From Nocardioides sp. 503 (GTDB lineage: Bacteria > Actinomycetota > Actinomycetes > Propionibacteriales > Nocardioidaceae), in NCBI RefSeq assembly GCF_004522095.1, contig NZ_SPUI01000010.1, positions 78,283 to 142,282 of the forward strand: a stretch of 64,000 bases of DNA. Reading direction: 5' to 3'. Shown here in pieces: positions 25,233 through 33,820 of this stretch. Both the position numbers and the translations under genes were made by a program. The notes beneath the pieces were generated by a model. The model saw only the letters and a program-made list of their open reading frames with translations. It did no database searches and had not been told where the DNA came from. Position 1 is the first letter of the stretch. Each line of letters begins with the position of its first letter.

Positions 25233-26696
25233 ATGTCTCAGTTCAAGTGGGAGAAGGTCGACCCCGGCCCAGGCGAGGCCGTCGCGCCTCACCAGCGCCT
25301 GGGCTGGGGCAAGACGGTGGGGCTCGGCGCGCAGCACGTCGTGGCGATGTTCGGGGCGACGTTCGTCTTCCCGATCGTCATGGGCCTCAACCCCAACCTC
25401 GCGATCCTGATGAGCGGCATCGCGACCATCTGCTTCCTGCTCATCGTCAAGGGCAAGGTGCCGAGCTACCTCGGCACGTCCGCGTCCTTCGTCGGTGGTG
25501 CGACCGCGATCTACACCTACTCCGGCTCCGGCGGCCCGGGCGGGCCGGCCGACGTGACCGGGGCGATCCTCGTGGCCGGCGTCGTCCTCGGGCTCGTGGG
25601 CGTCCTCATCCACGTCCTGGGAGCGGCCGCCGTCAACGCCGTGCTGCCGCCGGTCGTCACCGGCGCCGTCGTGATGCTGATCGGCTTCAACCTGGCCCCG
25701 GTCGCCACCGGCACCTACATGCCGTCCGACCCGTGGATCGCCATCATCACGATGACGCTCGTCATCATGATGGCCGTCGGGCTGCGCGGCTTCTTCGGCC
25801 GGATCGCCATCTTCCTCGGGCTCATCGCGGGCTACGTCATCTCGTGGCTCGCCGACCTCGCGTTCGGCATGACCTCCCTGCCGCTCCCGGGCAACGCCGA
25901 GCCGGGCCCGCACCACCGTGTCGACTGGACGAGCGTCAAGGCCTTCGACTGGGTCGGCTTCCCGGTCCACACCGAGGACGGGCTGGTGGGCAACCAGAAC
26001 GCCAACCCCGACTTCCTCAACGTCGTCGGGTGGCACGCGCCGTCGTTCAAGATCGCCTTCATCCTCCTGGTGCTGCCCGCCGTCATCGCGCTCGTCGCGG
26101 AGAACCTCGGCCACGTCAAGGCCGTCGGCGAGATGACCGGGGTGGACCTCGACCCGGTGATGGGCAAGGCCGTCGCGGCGGACGGTGTCGGCACCGTCAT
26201 CGCCTCGGCGGTCGGCGGCTCGCCCACCACGACCTACGCGGAGAACATCGGCGTCATGGCGGCGACGCGGGTCTACTCCACCGCCGCCTACTACGTCGCG
26301 GCGATCGTGGCGATCCTGCTCGGCTTCGTCCCGAAGTTCGGCGCGCTCGTCAACGCCACCCCTCCGGCGGTGCTCGGCGGCATCACCTTGGTGCTCTACG
26401 GGATGATCGGTCTCCTGGGCGCCAAGATCTGGAAGGAGAACGGGGTGGACTTCGGCAAGCCGATCAACCTCGTGCCGATCAGCGCCGGCATCATCCTGGC
26501 CATCGGCAACGCGTCGCTGGAGATCACCGACGACTTCGTCCTCAGCGGCATCGCGCTCGGCACGATCGTGGTCGTGGCCGGCTACCACCTGGCGCGGCTG
26601 GTGGGGCGCGACGACGACGGGACGATGATCGCGGTCGGCACCCCGGGCGCCCACACCGAGGGCCAGGACCCCGTCCACCGCCACCGGGAGGGATAG
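25233..26696 (+). CDS. Uracil/xanthine permease family transporter (NCS2, UraA/RutG-like)
   Basis: A 487-residue NCS2 nucleobase symporter with about 14 hydrophobic segments. Recognisable parts are the helix-1 histidine region GAQHVVAMFGATFVFP, the helix-8 glutamate in VAENLGHVKAVGEMTG and the helix-10 signature GGSPTTTYAENIGVMAATRV. These line the substrate site in UraA. An insertion between helices 7 and 8 (about residues 214-268) is longer than in E. coli UraA. It leads the operon with the molybdenum hydroxylase, six bases before the FAD-subunit gene, so it should import the substrate of that enzyme, most simply uracil or thymine. Confidence 0.93.
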   Translation: MSQFKWEKVDPGPGEAVAPHQRLGWGKTVGLGAQHVVAMFGATFVFPIVMGLNPNLAILMSGIATICFLLIVKGKVPSYLGTSASFVGGATAIYTYSGSGGPGGPADVTGAILVAGVVLGLVGVLIHVLGAAAVNAVLPPVVTGAVVMLIGFNLAPVATGTYMPSDPWIAIITMTLVIMMAVGLRGFFGRIAIFLGLIAGYVISWLADLAFGMTSLPLPGNAEPGPHHRVDWTSVKAFDWVGFPVHTEDGLVGNQNANPDFLNVVGWHAPSFKIAFILLVLPAVIALVAENLGHVKAVGEMTGVDLDPVMGKAVAADGVGTVIASAVGGSPTTTYAENIGVMAATRVYSTAAYYVAAIVAILLGFVPKFGALVNATPPAVLGGITLVLYGMIGLLGAKIWKENGVDFGKPINLVPISAGIILAIGNASLEITDDFVLSGIALGTIVVVAGYHLARLVGRDDDGTMIAVGTPGAHTEGQDPVHRHREG

Positions 26697-26702
26697 CGCC
26701 GC

Positions 26703-27515
26703 GTGAAGCCCGCCCCCTTCGACTACGTCCGCCCCGGGTCGCTGGCCGACGCGCTCGCCGCGTTGTCCGACGACCCGGGCGCGAAGGTGCTCGCGGGCGG
26801 GCAGTCGCTGGTGCCGCTGCTGTCCATGCGGCTCGCGGCGCCGTCGACGCTGGTCGACATCAACGGCCTGCCGGGGCTGGACGGGGTCGAGGTCACCGAC
26901 GACGGCGTGCGGGTCGGCGCGCTGGCCCGCCACGCCGACGTGCTCGCCCACGACGAGGCCGCGCGCGTGCAGCCGCTCCTGCGGCTCGCGCTCTCCCATG
27001 TCGCCCACCCGACCATCCGCAACCGCGGCACGACCGTCGGCTCGATCGTGCACGCCGACGCCGCCGCGGAGATGCCGGTGGTGCTGACGCTGCTCGGCGG
27101 TTCCGTCGAGGTCGCCGGCCCGTCCGGGACCCGCACGGTCCCCGCCGACGAGCTGTACGTCGGTCCGCTCGAGTCGAGCCTGGCGCACGACGAGATCGCG
27201 ACCTCGGCCTTCTTCCCGGCCCTGGCGCCCGGGGCCCGGGTGGCGTTCGCGGAGATCGCCCGACGCCACGGCGACTACGCCCTGGTCGGGGCGGCCGCGC
27301 TGGTGGAGGGTGGGACCGTGAGGGTCGGCTACGTGTCCGTGAACGACGTACCCGTCGTGGTGGACCTGACCGGGGTCCCGGTCGAGCAGATGGCCGACGC
27401 CGCGCTCGCGCAGCTCGAGCCGGCGGGCGACATCCACGCCACCGCGGACTACCGCGCGCAGCTGGTGCGCGTGCTGACCGAGCGCGTGGTCCGGGAGGCG
27501 ACGGCCGATGAGTGA
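26703..27515 (+). CDS. Molybdenum hydroxylase FAD-binding (medium) subunit
   Basis: A 270-residue FAD subunit of the xanthine dehydrogenase/CO dehydrogenase family. FAD-binding motifs are AGGQSLVPLL (about residues 35-44) and TIRNRGTTVGSIVHADAAAEMP. It passes electrons from the Fe-S subunit to FAD. GTG start; the stop overlaps the Fe-S subunit ATG by eight bases. Gene order FAD-FeS-Mo is that of CODH-like heterotrimers rather than fused eukaryotic XDH. Confidence 0.94.
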   Translation: MKPAPFDYVRPGSLADALAALSDDPGAKVLAGGQSLVPLLSMRLAAPSTLVDINGLPGLDGVEVTDDGVRVGALARHADVLAHDEAARVQPLLRLALSHVAHPTIRNRGTTVGSIVHADAAAEMPVVLTLLGGSVEVAGPSGTRTVPADELYVGPLESSLAHDEIATSAFFPALAPGARVAFAEIARRHGDYALVGAAALVEGGTVRVGYVSVNDVPVVVDLTGVPVEQMADAALAQLEPAGDIHATADYRAQLVRVLTERVVREATADE

Positions 27516-28008
27516 GGCCCTGCTCGACGTCCGGCTCAGCGTCAACGGCGTCGTCCACGACCTGCGGCTGCCCGCGCGGCGGCTGCTCTCCGACGCGCTG
27601 CGCCACGACCTCGGCCTGACCGGCACCCACGTCGGCTGCGAGCACGGCGTGTGCGGCGCCTGCACGGTCCTGGCCGACGGCCGCGCGGTCCGGGCGTGCC
27701 TGATGTTCGCGGTGTCGGCGGTCGGGCTCGAGCTCACCACCGTGGAGGGGCTGGCCGACGGCGACGGCACCCTGAGCAACGTGCAACAGGCGTTCGTCGA
27801 GTGCCACGGGCTGCAGTGCGGCTTCTGCACGCCGGGCTTCCTGACCACGATCACGGCCGGGCTGCGCGAGAACCCCCACCCGACGCACGAGGAGGCCCGC
27901 GACATGATCGCCGGCAACCTGTGCCGCTGCACCGGCTACCAGAACATCGTCAAGGCCGTCGAGCGCGCCGCGGAGCTGGGGAGCCACGAGAGGGCGGAGG
28001 GGTCGTGA
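27508..28008 (+). CDS. Molybdenum hydroxylase [2Fe-2S] (small) subunit
   Basis: A 166-residue small subunit with two [2Fe-2S] clusters. The plant-type ferredoxin ligands are Cys44, Cys49, Cys52 and Cys64; the second cluster in the helical domain uses Cys104, Cys107, Cys139 and Cys141 (CGFC and CRC). Full complement of ligands, normal length. It carries electrons from the molybdopterin site to FAD. Start and stop overlap both neighbouring genes, so the three subunits are translationally coupled. Confidence 0.95.
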   Translation: MSEALLDVRLSVNGVVHDLRLPARRLLSDALRHDLGLTGTHVGCEHGVCGACTVLADGRAVRACLMFAVSAVGLELTTVEGLADGDGTLSNVQQAFVECHGLQCGFCTPGFLTTITAGLRENPHPTHEEARDMIAGNLCRCTGYQNIVKAVERAAELGSHERAEGS

Positions 28009-30395
28009 CCACCAAGCTGATGGGCACCGGCGTCCAGCGCGTCGAGGACCAGCGCTTCCTGCGCGGGCTCGGCCGCTACGCCGACGACGTGGCCGTGGAC
28101 GCCTCGACGCTGCACTGCGCCGTGCTCCGCTCTCCCCACGCGCACGCGCGGATCGTCGACATCGACGTGGCCGACGTGCTCGACGTCGACGGCGTCCACG
28201 CGGTGTGGACCTACGACGACCTGACCGGCCCGATGGCCGACCCGCTGCCGCTGCTGATCCCGCACCCGGCGCTCACCCACGGCCGCACGCAGTACGCGCT
28301 GGCCAAGGACGAGGTCAACTACATGGGGGAGGCGATCGCGTTCGTGGTCGCCGACGACCGCTACGTCGCCGAGGACGCCGTCGGGCGGATCAAGGTGACC
28401 TACGACGTCCTCCCGCCGGTGGTCGGGATCGCCGCGGCGCGCGCCGCCGACCGGCTGGTCCACGACGACGTCCCGGGCAACGTCGGCGCCCGCATGGAGC
28501 AGAACACCGGCGACGTCGAGGCCGCGCTCGCGGCCGCGCCCCACCGGCTGACCCTCGACCTCGACGTCGAGCGCAGCGCGTGCATGCCGCTGGAGGGCCG
28601 CGGCACCGTCGCCCGCTGGGACCCCGACATCGACCGCCTCCAGGTGTGGACGTCGACGCAGACCTCCACCGGCGTGCGCGCGGTCGTGGCGGTCAAGCTC
28701 GGTCTCGACCTGCGCCAGGTCGACGTCATCACCCCCGACGTCGGCGGCGGGTTCGGGGTCAAGATCAACCACCCCTGGCCCGAGGAGCTGCTGGTCCCGC
28801 TGGCCGCCCGCACGCTGGGCCGGACCGTGAAGTTCACCGAGGACCGGCGCGAGCACTTCATCTCCTCGGCCCACGAGCGCGGACAGGTCCAGCACATCGA
28901 GGTGGGCTTCGACGACGACGGACGGCTGCTCGCGCTGGACGTGATGTTCTGGCACGACCACGGCGCCTACACGCCGTACGGGCTGATCGTGCCGATCATC
29001 ACCTCCACGCAGCTGCTCGGTCCCTACAAGCCCGACGTCTACCGGGTGGTCTTCGAGTCGCTCTACACCAACACGGTCATGGTCACGCCCTACCGCGGCG
29101 CCGGGCGTCCCCAGGGCTGCTACGCCATGGAGCGCACGATGGACGCGATCGCCGCCGAGCTCGGCAAGGACCGCACCGAGGTCCGCGCGACCAACTTCAT
29201 CCAGCCCGACGAGTTCCCCTTCGAGCAGGGCCTGGTCTTCCAGGACGGCCGCGAGCTGACCTACGACAGCGGCGACTACCCGGCGTCGCTGGAGAAGATC
29301 AAGGCGCTGATCGGGTGGGACGACTTCCCGGCCTACCGCGCCGAGATGGCCGCGCAGGGCAGGCGGGTCGGCATCGGCCTGGCCTGCTACGTCGAGGGCA
29401 CCGGCGTCGGCCCCTACGAGGGCGCCCACGTGCACGTCGAGACCTCCGGCAAGGTCAAGGTCGCGACGGGGCTGACGACGCAGGGACAGGGCCACGCCAC
29501 GGTCTTCGCGCAGCTCGTCGCCGACGAGCTCGGCTGCCGCTTCGAGGACGTCGAGGTCGTCACGGGCGACACCCGCCGGATGCCGTACGCCGTCGGCACC
29601 TTCGCCTCCCGCGCGGCGGTGATGAGCGGCTCGGCCATCCACCTCGCCGCCAGGAAGGCCAAGCAGAAGGCGCTCACGATCGCGGCCGAGGCGCTCGAGG
29701 CCTCGCCCGACGACCTCCAGATCGTCGACGGCGTGGTGTCGGTCAAGGGCTCGCCGGGCTCGGCGATCGACCTGGGCACGGTCGCGGTGCTGTCCAACCC
29801 GCTGCGCTACGCCTTCGACGAGGCCTCCAAGGCGGCGACGCAGTTCACCGTCGGCGACGCGTCGAAGCCCCCGGTGGCCGAGGACGAGGAGCCGGGGCTG
29901 GAGGGCACCGACTTCTACTCGCCCGAGCGCTCGACGTTCGCCTCCGGCATGCACGCCGTGATCGTCGAGACCGACCCCCTGACCGCGGAGATCACGGTCC
30001 TCAAGTACGCCGTCGTCCACGACTGCGGCAAGCTCATCAACCCGACCATCGTGGAGGGCCAGATCCACGGCGGCGTCGCGCAGGGCGTGGGCGGCGCGCT
30101 CTACGAGCGGATGGTCTACGACGAGTCCGGTCAGCTGCTCAACGCCTCGTTCATGGACTTCCTGATGCCCTACGTCACCGAGGTCCCCGACGGCATCGAC
30201 ATCGACCACCTCGAGACGCCCTCGCCGCTGAACCCGCTCGGCATCAAGGGCGCGGGCGAGGCCGGGGTCATCCCGTCGGCCGCGGTCTTCGCGTCCGCCA
30301 TCGAGGACGCGGAGGGCCTGCCCATCACGGCGATGCCGATCTCGCCGTCGGACCTCTTCCACCTCCGACTCGCGCACGCCGAGGAGACCTCGTGA
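28005..30395 (+). CDS. Molybdenum hydroxylase large (molybdopterin) subunit, candidate uracil/thymine dehydrogenase
   Basis: A 796-residue molybdopterin-binding subunit of the xanthine oxidase family. The substrate-channel loop PDVGGGFGVK and the C-terminal catalytic glutamate in GIKGAGEAGV are present. The position occupied by AYxCSFR in true CO dehydrogenase reads PYRGAGRPQG, so there is no Cu-binding cysteine and it is not an aerobic CODH. With the permease upstream and barbiturase downstream in the region, hydroxylation of uracil or thymine to barbiturate is the best guess; a purine or N-heterocycle substrate remains possible. GTG start overlaps the Fe-S subunit stop. Confidence 0.92.
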   Translation: MTTKLMGTGVQRVEDQRFLRGLGRYADDVAVDASTLHCAVLRSPHAHARIVDIDVADVLDVDGVHAVWTYDDLTGPMADPLPLLIPHPALTHGRTQYALAKDEVNYMGEAIAFVVADDRYVAEDAVGRIKVTYDVLPPVVGIAAARAADRLVHDDVPGNVGARMEQNTGDVEAALAAAPHRLTLDLDVERSACMPLEGRGTVARWDPDIDRLQVWTSTQTSTGVRAVVAVKLGLDLRQVDVITPDVGGGFGVKINHPWPEELLVPLAARTLGRTVKFTEDRREHFISSAHERGQVQHIEVGFDDDGRLLALDVMFWHDHGAYTPYGLIVPIITSTQLLGPYKPDVYRVVFESLYTNTVMVTPYRGAGRPQGCYAMERTMDAIAAELGKDRTEVRATNFIQPDEFPFEQGLVFQDGRELTYDSGDYPASLEKIKALIGWDDFPAYRAEMAAQGRRVGIGLACYVEGTGVGPYEGAHVHVETSGKVKVATGLTTQGQGHATVFAQLVADELGCRFEDVEVVTGDTRRMPYAVGTFASRAAVMSGSAIHLAARKAKQKALTIAAEALEASPDDLQIVDGVVSVKGSPGSAIDLGTVAVLSNPLRYAFDEASKAATQFTVGDASKPPVAEDEEPGLEGTDFYSPERSTFASGMHAVIVETDPLTAEITVLKYAVVHDCGKLINPTIVEGQIHGGVAQGVGGALYERMVYDESGQLLNASFMDFLMPYVTEVPDGIDIDHLETPSPLNPLGIKGAGEAGVIPSAAVFASAIEDAEGLPITAMPISPSDLFHLRLAHAEETS

Positions 30396-31015
30396 AGATC
30401 AGCGGAGCCAACGTCCTGCCGCACCCCGTGGGGCGGGTCTGGGAGGCCCTGCTCGACCCGCAGGTGCTGGTCTCGACGATCCCGGGGTGCTCCCGGCTGG
30501 AGACCACCGGCGAGCACGCCTACGCCATGACCGTGACGGCCGGCGTCGCCGCGATCAAAGGCACCTACGACGGCTCCTGCTCGCTCGCGGACCTGGTCGA
30601 GCGCGAGTCGCTGACGATGCGCCTCCAGGGTGCCGGTGCCCCCGGCACGGTCGACGCCACCGTGGCCGTGCGGTTCGACGAGGTGCCCGAGGGCACCCGC
30701 ATCACGTGGGACGCCGACGCGGTCGTGGGCGGCATGGTCGGGGGCGTGGGCCAGCGGATGCTGTCCTCGGTCTCCAAGCGGATGGCCGGTGAGTTCTTCG
30801 ACAACGTCGGCGAGTCGCTGACCCGCCCGAAAGTGACGGGCGGGTCTACGGAGACGCCGGCCCTGGCCGAGGCTGCGGGAGAGGTGTTCACAGCTCCACC
30901 GCCCGCTCCACGGGCGTCGTCGCAGGAGGACTTCGTCAAGGGCATCGCGGTGGGCGCGGGGCTGGTCCTCCTGGGGGTCGTGGCCCAGGGGATCTTCGGC
31001 CGTCGGCGATCATGA
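30392..31015 (+). CDS. CoxG-like SRPBCC protein with C-terminal membrane anchor
   Basis: A 207-residue CoxG-family protein. The SRPBCC domain (about residues 1-142) begins with SGANVLPHPVGRVWEALLDP and includes IPGCSRLE. A Thr/Ala/Pro-rich linker follows, then a C-terminal hydrophobic anchor (GIAVGAGLVLLGVVAQGIFG). CoxG recruits molybdenum hydroxylases such as CODH to the membrane and the respiratory chain, so this protein should tether the enzyme encoded just upstream. A terminator-like hairpin is embedded in frame at the domain/linker junction (30820-30846). It overlaps the large-subunit stop as GTGA. Confidence 0.9.
   Translation: MKISGANVLPHPVGRVWEALLDPQVLVSTIPGCSRLETTGEHAYAMTVTAGVAAIKGTYDGSCSLADLVERESLTMRLQGAGAPGTVDATVAVRFDEVPEGTRITWDADAVVGGMVGGVGQRMLSSVSKRMAGEFFDNVGESLTRPKVTGGSTETPALAEAAGEVFTAPPPAPRASSQEDFVKGIAVGAGLVLLGVVAQGIFGRRRS
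30820..30846 (+). repeat. Terminator-like hairpin inside the coxG-like coding sequence
   Basis: GACCCGCCCG and CGGGCGGGTC form a perfect ten-base stem with loop AAAGTGA. The same stem with loop AAAGTTC is the terminator at 60093-60123. Here it is translated (RPKVTGG) just after the SRPBCC domain. Confidence 0.75.
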
Positions 31016-31019
31016 CCGC

Positions 31020-32411
31020 ATGAGCGAGCTGACGGTCGAGTCCACCGCCCGGGAGATGGCGGCCGCGGTCCGCGCGCGCCGGATCTCGGCCCGCGAGCTG
31101 CTCGACCTGCACCTGCAGCGCATCGGCAGCCGCAACTACGAGCTCAACGCGATCGTCTCGCTGGACGTCGAGCGGGCGCGCGCCGGCGCCGCCGCGGCCG
31201 ACCAGCACCTGGCGTCGGGCATACCCGTGGGTCCGCTCCACGGGCTGCCGTTCGCCGTCAAGGACACCCACGCGGTCGCGGGGTGGCGCACCACCTACGG
31301 CTCGCCGCTGTACGCCGACCACGTCCCGGACACCGACGACCTGATCGTCGAACGGATCCGCCGGGCCGGCGTCGTACTCCTGGGTCGGACGAACGTGCCG
31401 GAGTTCGCGGCGGGCTCCCACACCTTCAACACGGTCTTCGGCACGACGCTCAACCCCGTCGACACCAGCCGCTCGGCAGGAGGCTCCAGCGGGGGAGCGG
31501 CGGCCGCGCTGGCGTCGGGCATGGTGCCGCTGGCGGACGGCTCCGACATGGGCGGCTCGCTGCGCAACCCGGCGTCGTTCTGCGGCGTGGTGGGCCTGCG
31601 CCCGTCGCTCGGGCGGGTGCCGGAGTGGCCGCTCTACAACCAGTGGGAGTCGACCTCGGTCGGCGGGCCGATGGCGCGCGACGTCGGCGACGTCGCGCTG
31701 CTGCTGTCCGTGCTCGCCGGGCCCGACCCCCGTGCGCCCCTGGCGCTGGGCGACCCGGGCTCGACGTTCGCACCGCCGGTGTCCGGCACCCTGCAGGGGC
31801 TGCGCGTCGCTTGGTCGCGCGACCTCGGTGGCGCCTTCGAGGTGGACCACGACGTGGCCGCCGTGGTCGAGGAGGCGGGGCGGCTGATGGTGCGCTCCGG
31901 CGCGCGGGTGTTCGGGGACCACCCCGACCTCAGCGGGGCCGACGAGACGTTCCGGACGCTGCGCGCGTGGCACTTCCAGGCCCGCTTCGGCGAGCTGCTG
32001 GCCCGCAACCCCACGTCGTTCAAGCAGTCGCTGGCCGACAACATCCGCGCGGGGGAGTCGCTCACCGGCGCCGACGTGGCGACGGCCTACACGCGGCGCA
32101 CGGAGCTCGCCGAGCGGATGCGCGTCTTCTTCACCCGCTACGACGTCCTGGTGCTGCCGGTCTCGCAGGTGCCGCCGTTCCCGGCCGACCAGGAGTACCC
32201 CACCTCCATCAACGGCGTCGAGATGGAGTCCTACCTCGACTGGATGCGCTCGGCGTACTTCGTCACCGTCACCGGGTGCCCCGCGATCTCGGTGCCGGCC
32301 GGCCTCACCCCCGACGGGCTGCCCGTCGGCGTCCAGATCGTCGCCCCGCACGGCGCCGAGCGGCGGCTGCTCGAGGTGGCGGCGGCGTTCGAGGCGGCCC
32401 GCGCCGGCTGA
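31020..32411 (+). CDS. Amidase-signature hydrolase, candidate ureidomalonase or malonamate amidase
   Basis: A 463-residue amidase-signature enzyme. The Ser-cisSer-Lys triad is complete: Lys81 (PFAVKDTH), Ser156 (GGSSGG) and Ser180 (DMGGSLRNP). It starts four bases after the coxG-like gene, so it belongs to the permease-hydroxylase operon. Ureidomalonase of the oxidative pyrimidine pathway belongs to this superfamily, making it a candidate for cleaving ureidomalonate to malonate and urea. If the AllFGH-like trio instead removes the carbamoyl group, it could hydrolyse the malonamate that is left. Sequence alone does not decide. Confidence 0.9.
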   Translation: MSELTVESTAREMAAAVRARRISARELLDLHLQRIGSRNYELNAIVSLDVERARAGAAAADQHLASGIPVGPLHGLPFAVKDTHAVAGWRTTYGSPLYADHVPDTDDLIVERIRRAGVVLLGRTNVPEFAAGSHTFNTVFGTTLNPVDTSRSAGGSSGGAAAALASGMVPLADGSDMGGSLRNPASFCGVVGLRPSLGRVPEWPLYNQWESTSVGGPMARDVGDVALLLSVLAGPDPRAPLALGDPGSTFAPPVSGTLQGLRVAWSRDLGGAFEVDHDVAAVVEEAGRLMVRSGARVFGDHPDLSGADETFRTLRAWHFQARFGELLARNPTSFKQSLADNIRAGESLTGADVATAYTRRTELAERMRVFFTRYDVLVLPVSQVPPFPADQEYPTSINGVEMESYLDWMRSAYFVTVTGCPAISVPAGLTPDGLPVGVQIVAPHGAERRLLEVAAAFEAARAG

Positions 32412-32415
32412 GGTC

Positions 32416-33054
32416 TCAGCGCGGGACCACCACCTCGAGGATGGCGTGGAGCGAGGGCGGGCCGGTGAGCACCCCGGCGACCGTGCCGTCTCCGTCCTTC
32501 TCGCCCAGCGCCGTGGTGGAGTAGGGGTCGTCGGTCATGCGCACGTCGCCGCAGCCGAAGTCGTCCACCACGATCCCGGTCAGCCCGTCCTCGCGTGGCA
32601 GCACGAGCAGGAGACGCCCACCCAGATCGAGGGAGCACGTACGCGCCGCCTCGGCCGGCGTCAGTTCGGACAGCGACTCGGTGAGCGCCGGCAGCCGTCC
32701 TTCGGGCACGAAACGTCCCGGTCCGTCACCGACCCATCGTGCCTCGGTGTCTGCGCTGGTCACCTCGTCGTCAAGCGCGTAGGGGCAGACCCAGGCAGCC
32801 GTGGGTGTGTCGAAGGCGGGCGGCGGGGCGTCGGCCGGCTCCTCCGTCCCGAGACCGAGGTCGGTCCCCTCGCCCATCGGCAGCCCGCCGGGACACTGCG
32901 GGTCATCCGGTCTCGTGGGCGAGTCCGTCGCGGTGGGGGTGGGCTCGTCGCTGGACCCGGCGTCGGTCGCGGAGCCGGAGTCGTCGTCCGAGCAGCCGGC
33001 GAGCAGGGTGAGGGCGAGCAGGGCGGCAGCGAGGTGGCGCAGGACCATGGTCAT
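32416..33054 (-). CDS. Lipoprotein of unknown function
   Basis: A 212-residue lipoprotein. The signal sequence MTMVLRHLAAALLALTLLAGC has a lipobox LLAGC with the lipidated Cys21, followed by an acidic Ser/Thr/Asp/Pro linker to about residue 54. The mature part has four spread cysteines, likely in two disulfides (CPGG, VCPY, TCSL, FGCG). No enzymatic motif is recognised. An ATG two codons downstream (33048) is an alternative start. Convergent with the amidase gene; not obviously linked to catabolism. Confidence 0.8.
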   Translation of the reverse strand: MTMVLRHLAAALLALTLLAGCSDDDSGSATDAGSSDEPTPTATDSPTRPDDPQCPGGLPMGEGTDLGLGTEEPADAPPPAFDTPTAAWVCPYALDDEVTSADTEARWVGDGPGRFVPEGRLPALTESLSELTPAEAARTCSLDLGGRLLLVLPREDGLTGIVVDDFGCGDVRMTDDPYSTTALGEKDGDGTVAGVLTGPPSLHAILEVVVPR

Positions 33055-33112
33055 CCCAGTATGACGGCGCACGGGCCCAGCCGGTTTCCTCCGGGCACCC
33101 CGTCCCGAAGTC

Positions 33113-33289
33113 TCAGGGTGTCGGGGCGTCGGCCTCGTCGGTGCGGTTGGTCGGGCAGTCGGGGTTGGTGCAGACCCGCAGGTCGACGGTGCCGTCCGGG
33201 TTCTTGCCCGCACGCACCTCGGAGGCGTCGTGAGCGCGGAGCTCGACCTCGGATCCGCAGACGCTGCACGGCTTGTTGTCGAAGTACAT
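33113..33289 (-). CDS. Small zinc-ribbon protein
   Basis: A 58-residue protein with a four-cysteine zinc ribbon: CSVC near residue 8 and CTNPDC near residue 42. The start MYFDNKPCSVCG is chosen because translation upstream is atypical. It resembles small actinobacterial zinc-ribbon proteins of unknown role. It sits on the minus strand, divergent from the VOC-family gene. Confidence 0.7.
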   Translation of the reverse strand: MYFDNKPCSVCGSEVELRAHDASEVRAGKNPDGTVDLRVCTNPDCPTNRTDEADAPTP

Positions 33290-33362
33290 GGCGGGTCCCG
33301 TCCCTAGGAGAGTGCTCACGCTAGCCGCCGACAGCTCGCGCCCGTCGTGGCAGGATCGCCGA

Positions 33363-33764
33363 GTGGGCATGTTCAGCCAGCCGCAGATCGTCCTCTTCAG
33401 CCGCGACCTGGCGCGCGCGGCCGCCTTCTACGAGGCGCTCGGGTTCGAGGAGGTCTTCCGCACGCCGTCCGAAGGCACTCCCATCCACGTCGACCTGGTC
33501 CTCGACGGCTACCGCATCGGCCTGGCGAGCGAGGCCTCCACACGCGACGACCACGGCCTCGAGCCCGTGGTCCACGGCCAGCGTGCCGCCGTCATCCTCT
33601 GGACCGACGACACGCCTGCCGCCTACGCCCGCCTCGTGGAGGTGGGCGCGACGCCGGTGAAGCCGCCGTCGCCGTGGCTGGGCCGGCTCCTGATCGCCTG
33701 GGCCGAGGACTTCGACGGCCACCTGATCCAGGTGGTCCAGAGCGTCGAGGAGGGTGAGATCTAG
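33363..33764 (+). CDS. VOC (glyoxalase/bleomycin-resistance) family protein
   Basis: A 133-residue vicinal-oxygen-chelate protein with two beta-alpha-beta-beta-beta modules. The first opens IVLFSRDLARAAAFYEALGF and the second follows at VILWTDDTPAAYARLVEVG, ending in DFDGHLIQVVQ with the conserved metal-ligand region. Potential function ranges from glyoxalase to drug binding. GTG at 33363 lies six bases after CAGGAT, a possible leaderless -10 box; ATG at 33369 is the alternative start. Confidence 0.83.
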   Translation: MGMFSQPQIVLFSRDLARAAAFYEALGFEEVFRTPSEGTPIHVDLVLDGYRIGLASEASTRDDHGLEPVVHGQRAAVILWTDDTPAAYARLVEVGATPVKPPSPWLGRLLIAWAEDFDGHLIQVVQSVEEGEI

Positions 33765-33793
33765 GCGATCGCCGCGTCCCGGACGTGCCTGTG

Positions 33794-33811
33794 GCCCCGC
33801 CGGGGCGGGGT
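33794..33811. terminator. GC-rich hairpin between convergent VOC and HNH genes
   Basis: CCCCGC and GCGGGG can pair around CGGG in the 56-base gap between two convergent genes. Short, no U-tract; plausible bidirectional terminator. Confidence 0.4.
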
Positions 33812-33820
33812 GTGGGGCGG

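Noticed and set aside
25188..27932. 914-residue minus-strand frame across the permease and FAD-subunit genes
   Set aside because: His/Asp/Arg-rich antisense frame of strongly supported genes on the other strand.
28005..30395. Aerobic CO dehydrogenase large subunit (CoxL)
   Set aside because: The AYxCSFR motif with the Cu-binding cysteine is absent, although CoxG is present.
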